Shown here: piece after piece, positions 14,857-17,364 of the stretch | Layout of the letters: every line of letters begins with the position of its first letter | Numbering within the stretch: position 1 is the stretch's first letter | Notes under the pieces: generated by a model | Told to the model about the DNA's origin: nothing | Seen by the model: only the letters and a program-made list of their open reading frames with translations | The model's database searches: none | Translations under genes and position numbers: made by a program | Assembly: GCA_021200895.1 (NCBI GenBank) | Contig: JAJQFX010000121.1 | Location: 1 to 17,364, forward strand | From: Clostridiales bacterium | Lineage (GTDB): Bacteria; Bacillota; Clostridia; Oscillospirales; Oscillospiraceae | Direction of reading: 5' to 3' | Length of the DNA stretch: 17,364 bases

Positions 14857-16296
14857 TTACTCGGAGATACCGGCGTCCGCGTTGGAGGCGTAGGTCTCCA
14901 CAGCCTCGGTCACGTCGCCGCCAGCGCCGATGACCTGGAGCATATTCCACCACTGATAGCGGGCAGCGGTCCAGTTGGTGGTAACCTGATAGTAGTCGCC
15001 CAGGTACTGCATCAGAACGTTGTACTCGTTCATGATTTCGTTGTCAGCCCAGATGTCGGAGATGTCAACGGTGCCGTCCACCACGGTGTCACGGACTGCG
15101 AAGTAGTTGGCAGCGGTGACGGCGTCAGCAGTGGCCTCAGAGTCGCACATGTACTGAATGAACTGCTTGGCAGCCGCGATCTTGGCGTCGTCGCCATTGT
15201 CGAAGACGCCGAAGCCCCAGATGCCGCCGCACAGCTCGGGGTCAGAGCCGTCCTCAGTGGGGAAGGCCATGAACAAAATCTCGTCGCCGCTCAGGGTCAG
15301 GCCGGAGCCGGTGCCTGCGGTGTTGGGGTCCAGCTGCTGGGCGATGTTCCAGCAGAAGGCCATGTTCAGGGTACCCTGATAGAACTGAGCGATTTCGTCG
15401 CCGCCGACGATGGAGGCGTCGAACTCAATGCCTTCGCAATCCACCAGAGCCTGCAGGGCCTTGATGTTCTCCTCAGAGTTCCAGGTGTAGGAGGTGTGGT
15501 CAGCGCTGGCGAAGGTGCCGCCGTACAGGTTGTTGACGATGGCGCGGGTGCCCTGGTCGCCGCCCTGGCCGCCGCAATAGATGGCGCCCACGGTGGAGCC
15601 GGTGTACTCATAGACGGCCTGGACTGCCGCGAAGAAGTCCTCGCTGGAGTTCCACAGGTGGGTCTCCTCGTCCAGGTACTGCATGGCGCCAGCCGCCTCA
15701 AAGACGGTCTTGTTGATGGCCATGCAGTGGGCGGTCATAACCAGAGGATACTCGTAGACGGCGCCGTCGTCGCCATAGCAGGCGGCCAGCGCGGCCTCAT
15801 TGATTTCGGAGATGTCGGTGTCGTCCAGCAGGTCGGAGATGTCTACCATGTAGCCGCTGGCGCCCCAGTCAGCCACCAGACGCTCGGGGCCCTCCATGAT
15901 CAGGTCGGGGCCTTCGCCGGCGGCGAGGGCCCCGACCTGATCATCGCCGTTGGTGTAGTCCAGGTACTCCACGGTGACGGAGATGCCGGTCGCGGCGGTA
16001 AAGCCTTCAATCAGCGCGTTGACGGTATCCTCAGTGCCCCAGCCGCCGATGGGATAGGTCCAGAGAGTGATGGAGTCGGCAGCCTCGGTGGCGTCGCCGC
16101 CGGTCTCCTCCGCCTCGCCCTCGGATTCAGCGGCGCTGCCCTCGGCAGAACTGCTGCTTTCGCTGGCGCTGCTGCCCTCGGAACTGGAGCTGTCGCCGGT
16201 GGAGCCGCTGCTGGAGCTGTCACTGCTGCTGCCGCCGCAGGCGACAAGGGACAGTGCCATAGCCAGAGCAAGCACCAGAGAGAGAATCTTCTTCAT
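14857..16296 (-). CDS. Extracellular solute-binding lipoprotein of a CUT1 sugar importer
   Basis: The 479-aa family-1 binding protein catches the sugar outside the cell and delivers it to the two permeases. The signal peptide ends in LSLVAC with lipid-anchored Cys20. A long linker of Ser, Gly and Glu (about 21-75) tethers the domain, which starts at SITLWTYPIGGWG. The segment GEGPDLIMEGPER and the aromatic-rich C-terminal part (TTNWTAARYQWW) are usual in the family. AGGAGG precedes the ATG at 8 bp, indicating strong translation. The downstream NanA-like lyase suggests a sialic acid or similar acid sugar as ligand, comparable in function to the SAT2 systems of gut Firmicutes, but the binding residues cannot be read from sequence alone. 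Residues about 112-124 are encoded by a 17-bp perfect inverted repeat. Confidence 0.95.
   Translation of the reverse strand: MKKILSLVLALAMALSLVACGGSSSDSSSSGSTGDSSSSEGSSASESSSSAEGSAAESEGEAEETGGDATEAADSITLWTYPIGGWGTEDTVNALIEGFTAATGISVTVEYLDYTNGDDQVGALAAGEGPDLIMEGPERLVADWGASGYMVDISDLLDDTDISEINEAALAACYGDDGAVYEYPLVMTAHCMAINKTVFEAAGAMQYLDEETHLWNSSEDFFAAVQAVYEYTGSTVGAIYCGGQGGDQGTRAIVNNLYGGTFASADHTSYTWNSEENIKALQALVDCEGIEFDASIVGGDEIAQFYQGTLNMAFCWNIAQQLDPNTAGTGSGLTLSGDEILFMAFPTEDGSDPELCGGIWGFGVFDNGDDAKIAAAKQFIQYMCDSEATADAVTAANYFAVRDTVVDGTVDISDIWADNEIMNEYNVLMQYLGDYYQVTTNWTAARYQWWNMLQVIGAGGDVTEAVETYASNADAGISE
15896..15944. repeat. Perfect 17-bp inverted repeat inside the binding-protein gene
   Basis: ATGATCAGGTCGGGGCC (15896-15912) is followed after 15 bases by its exact reverse complement (15928-15944). 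The spacer TTCGCCGGCGGCGAG folds further (TCGCC/GGCGA), so almost the whole 49 bases form one hairpin. It encodes DDQVGALAAGEGPDLIM in the frame of the gene, which is not disturbed. Confidence 0.9.
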
Positions 16297-16329
16297 GTTG
16301 TGTCCTCCTTTTTTAAATGGTTGTTTTTA

Positions 16330-16351
16330 GGCGCAGGCGTTTTCCTGTGCC
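16330..16351 (-). other. Leader hairpin of the binding-protein mRNA
   Basis: GGCGCAGG and CCTGTGCC pair over 8 bp with one G-U pair around a six-base loop. It lies in the leader about 35 bases before the start codon; a second, weaker GGAGG/CCTCC stem lies just upstream (16353-16373). Confidence 0.4.
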
Positions 16352-16383
16352 GGGAGGAGCGTCTTGCCCCTCCTTTGTAACAA

Positions 16384-16412
16384 ATTATACATAAATCCTC
16401 CCCGCCTGTCAA
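16384..16412 (-). promoter_or_regulatory. Consensus sigma-A promoter of the sugar uptake operon
   Basis: On the minus strand TTGACA (16407-16412), exactly 17 bp, TATAAT (16384-16389). With both hexamers perfect, such a promoter is likely to need repression when the sugar is absent. The candidate operators lie directly upstream of the -35. Confidence 0.95.
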
Positions 16413-16418
16413 GGGGTA

Positions 16419-16465
16419 TTTGAAAGAAATTTTCAGAATTTTGAAAATTTGAAAAAAATTTCAAA
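16419..16465. promoter_or_regulatory. Two candidate operators TGAAA-N4/5-TTTCA in the divergent control region
   Basis: TGAAA-GAAAT-TTTCA at 16421-16435 and TTTGAAA-AAAA-TTTCAAA at 16448-16465 are perfect inverted repeats, about 28 bp apart centre to centre. A third pairing, TTTTCA/TGAAAA (16430-16447), links them. Symmetric GAAA/TTTC sites are the kind bound by RpiR-family regulators such as NanR/MurR; that match is from general knowledge. They lie between the promoter of the uptake operon and that of the esterase. Confidence 0.6.
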
Positions 16466-16492
16466 CAGTGGGCGGAACCGGCTCACTTTCCC

Positions 16493-16521
16493 TTGACATT
16501 TCCCGGCGCAAACGGTAGACT
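16493..16521 (+). promoter_or_regulatory. Promoter of the SGNH esterase gene
   Basis: TTGACA (16493-16498), 17 bp, TAGACT (16516-16521, 4 of 6). The leader of about 30 nt carries a 5-bp GCCCC/GGGGC hairpin just before the ribosome site. Confidence 0.8.
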
Positions 16522-16559
16522 GAAAAGGAAAAAAGCCCCGCTTTGGGGCGGAGGAAAGG

Positions 16560-17216
16560 ATGAGGGCAATGAAGAAACACATACTCTGTCTGGGCGACTC
16601 CAACACTCATGGCTACTGCGCCGACCCCACTGACTGCGCCGACGGCGGCGCACGGTTCAACGAGGAGGAGCGCTGGCCCTGCCGCCTCCAGACCGCCCTG
16701 GGGCCGGATTACCTGGTGACGGAGGAGGGGCTGTCCGGCCGCACCACCGTGTTCCCCGACCCCCTCCACGAGAGCATGGATGCCCTGCCGGTGCTGTATG
16801 CCCTCCTCAAGAGTCACGAGGTCATTGACCTGCTCATCATCATGCTGGGCACCAACGACACGAAGGATCGCCTGGGCGTCAACGCCGCCTGCATCGGCCT
16901 GGGCATGGAGCGGCTGGTGCGCAAGGCCATGAGTGTGGACTGCTGGGGCGAACACGCCCCCAACATCCTCATCGTAGCCCCGCCCCCCATTGGGCGGCAA
17001 ATGCGGGACCCGGCCATGGGCACCGGCTGCGCCGAGAAGTCGGAGGAGCTGGCTGCCGCCTTCGCCCAGACCGCGGAGGTGACAGGCTGCCACTTTATGG
17101 ATGCGGCGGGCTGCGAGTTCAACCAAATCGACTTTATGCACCTGACGCGCCGGGGTCACGCCCAGCTGGCCGCCCGGCTGGCGGAGCTGGTACCGACGCT
17201 GATACCCCAGGGCTAA
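16560..17216 (+). CDS. SGNH/GDSL-family hydrolase, likely acyl esterase
   Basis: The 218-aa serine esterase has the four SGNH blocks: GDSNTHGY with nucleophile Ser14, GLSGRTT with the oxyanion Gly, LGTND with the Asn, and DFMH near the end giving catalytic Asp191 and His194. The block II wording and size recall arylesterase/acyltransferase members such as MsAcT, and related carbohydrate O-acetylesterases. No signal peptide is present, so it acts in the cytoplasm, where it could deacylate an imported sugar. GGAGG lies 5 bp before ATG 16560; an ATG three codons on (16569) is a second choice. It is divergent from the sugar-uptake operon and shares its control region, which suggests a joint role. 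The substrate is inferred from context only. Confidence 0.88.
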   Translation: MRAMKKHILCLGDSNTHGYCADPTDCADGGARFNEEERWPCRLQTALGPDYLVTEEGLSGRTTVFPDPLHESMDALPVLYALLKSHEVIDLLIIMLGTNDTKDRLGVNAACIGLGMERLVRKAMSVDCWGEHAPNILIVAPPPIGRQMRDPAMGTGCAEKSEELAAAFAQTAEVTGCHFMDAAGCEFNQIDFMHLTRRGHAQLAARLAELVPTLIPQG

Positions 17217-17364
17217 GGGAACCTCTGAACAAATGCACTTCGGCGCCTTGCGGTAAATTTGCGCCATAAATGCGTTGCAAAATCTTGAAATCCGTCAGGA
17301 TTCCTGCGCTTTTGCGCCTTTTTCTGACGCAAATTTCCTCGCAATCCGCTCTCGTCCATTTATT
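17217..17364. repeat. MITE-like palindromic repeat, cut by the window end
   Basis: The element starts GGGAACCTCTGAACAAATGC directly after the esterase stop. Its left part (about 17229-17265, with TTGCGGTAAATTTGCGCC) pairs imperfectly with its right part (about 17326-17364, with CTGACGCAAATTTCCTCGCAA), and the centre folds too (AATCC/GGATT at 17289-17302). There is no ORF. The symmetry predicts that a copy of CAGAGGTTCC closes it just beyond the window. A relative of the end is at 7448. Confidence 0.7.

Noticed and set aside
14788..16380. 530-codon open frame on the + strand opposite the binding protein
   Set aside because: Same shadow effect; the minus frame has signal peptide, lipobox and a strong ribosome site.

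Overview
This window looks like chromosomal DNA of a GC-rich, low-branching Firmicute, most likely a gut clostridium of the Oscillospiraceae / Flavonifractor type. The evidence is the GC-rich coding sequence, consensus sigma-A promoters (TTGACA-N16/17-TATAAT), strong AGGAGG ribosome sites, a T-box leader on thrS, lipoprotein signal peptides and a clostridial CUT1 sugar ABC transporter. The genus assignment is inference; no rRNA or tRNA gene is visible.

Left part (1-4.6 kb, + strand). The C-terminal two-thirds of polyphosphate kinase 1 (ppk1) runs in from outside the window and ends at a strong terminator. It is followed by a secreted lipoprotein alkaline phosphatase with its own promoter and a structured leader, and by a YibE/F-family membrane protein. 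The first two genes share a phosphate/polyphosphate theme.

Middle part (4.6-11.7 kb). On the minus strand lie thrS, under a T-box leader with a consensus promoter, and a DUF6933-like hypothetical gene just upstream of it. An AT-richer island on the + strand (about 7.4-9.25 kb) carries a monotopic sugar-1-phosphate transferase and a family-2 glycosyltransferase broken by a frameshift in a G5 run, probably the remains of a polysaccharide locus. On the minus strand follow greA and lysS, probably one operon behind a consensus promoter. The 3' ends of thrS and lysS each meet a convergent + strand gene at a symmetric, bidirectional terminator.

Right part (11.7-17.2 kb). A minus-strand operon encodes a lipoprotein sugar-binding protein, two CUT1 permeases and an N-acetylneuraminate-lyase-like aldolase. 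A strong hairpin terminator sits between the binding protein and the permeases. A divergent SGNH/GDSL esterase lies across a shared control region with two consensus promoters and two TGAAA-N4/5-TTTCA inverted repeats. The simplest reading is a locus for uptake and cleavage of a sialic acid or related 2-keto sugar acid, with the esterase removing acyl groups. The substrate is inferred, not shown; no nanE, nanK or sialidase is in the window.

The window ends inside an imperfectly palindromic, MITE-like repeat starting GGGAACCTCTG; a shorter relative of its end sits at about 7.45 kb, at the edge of the AT-rich island. A perfect 17-bp inverted repeat lies inside the coding sequence of the binding protein. 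No CRISPR array, transposase or rRNA/tRNA gene was seen.
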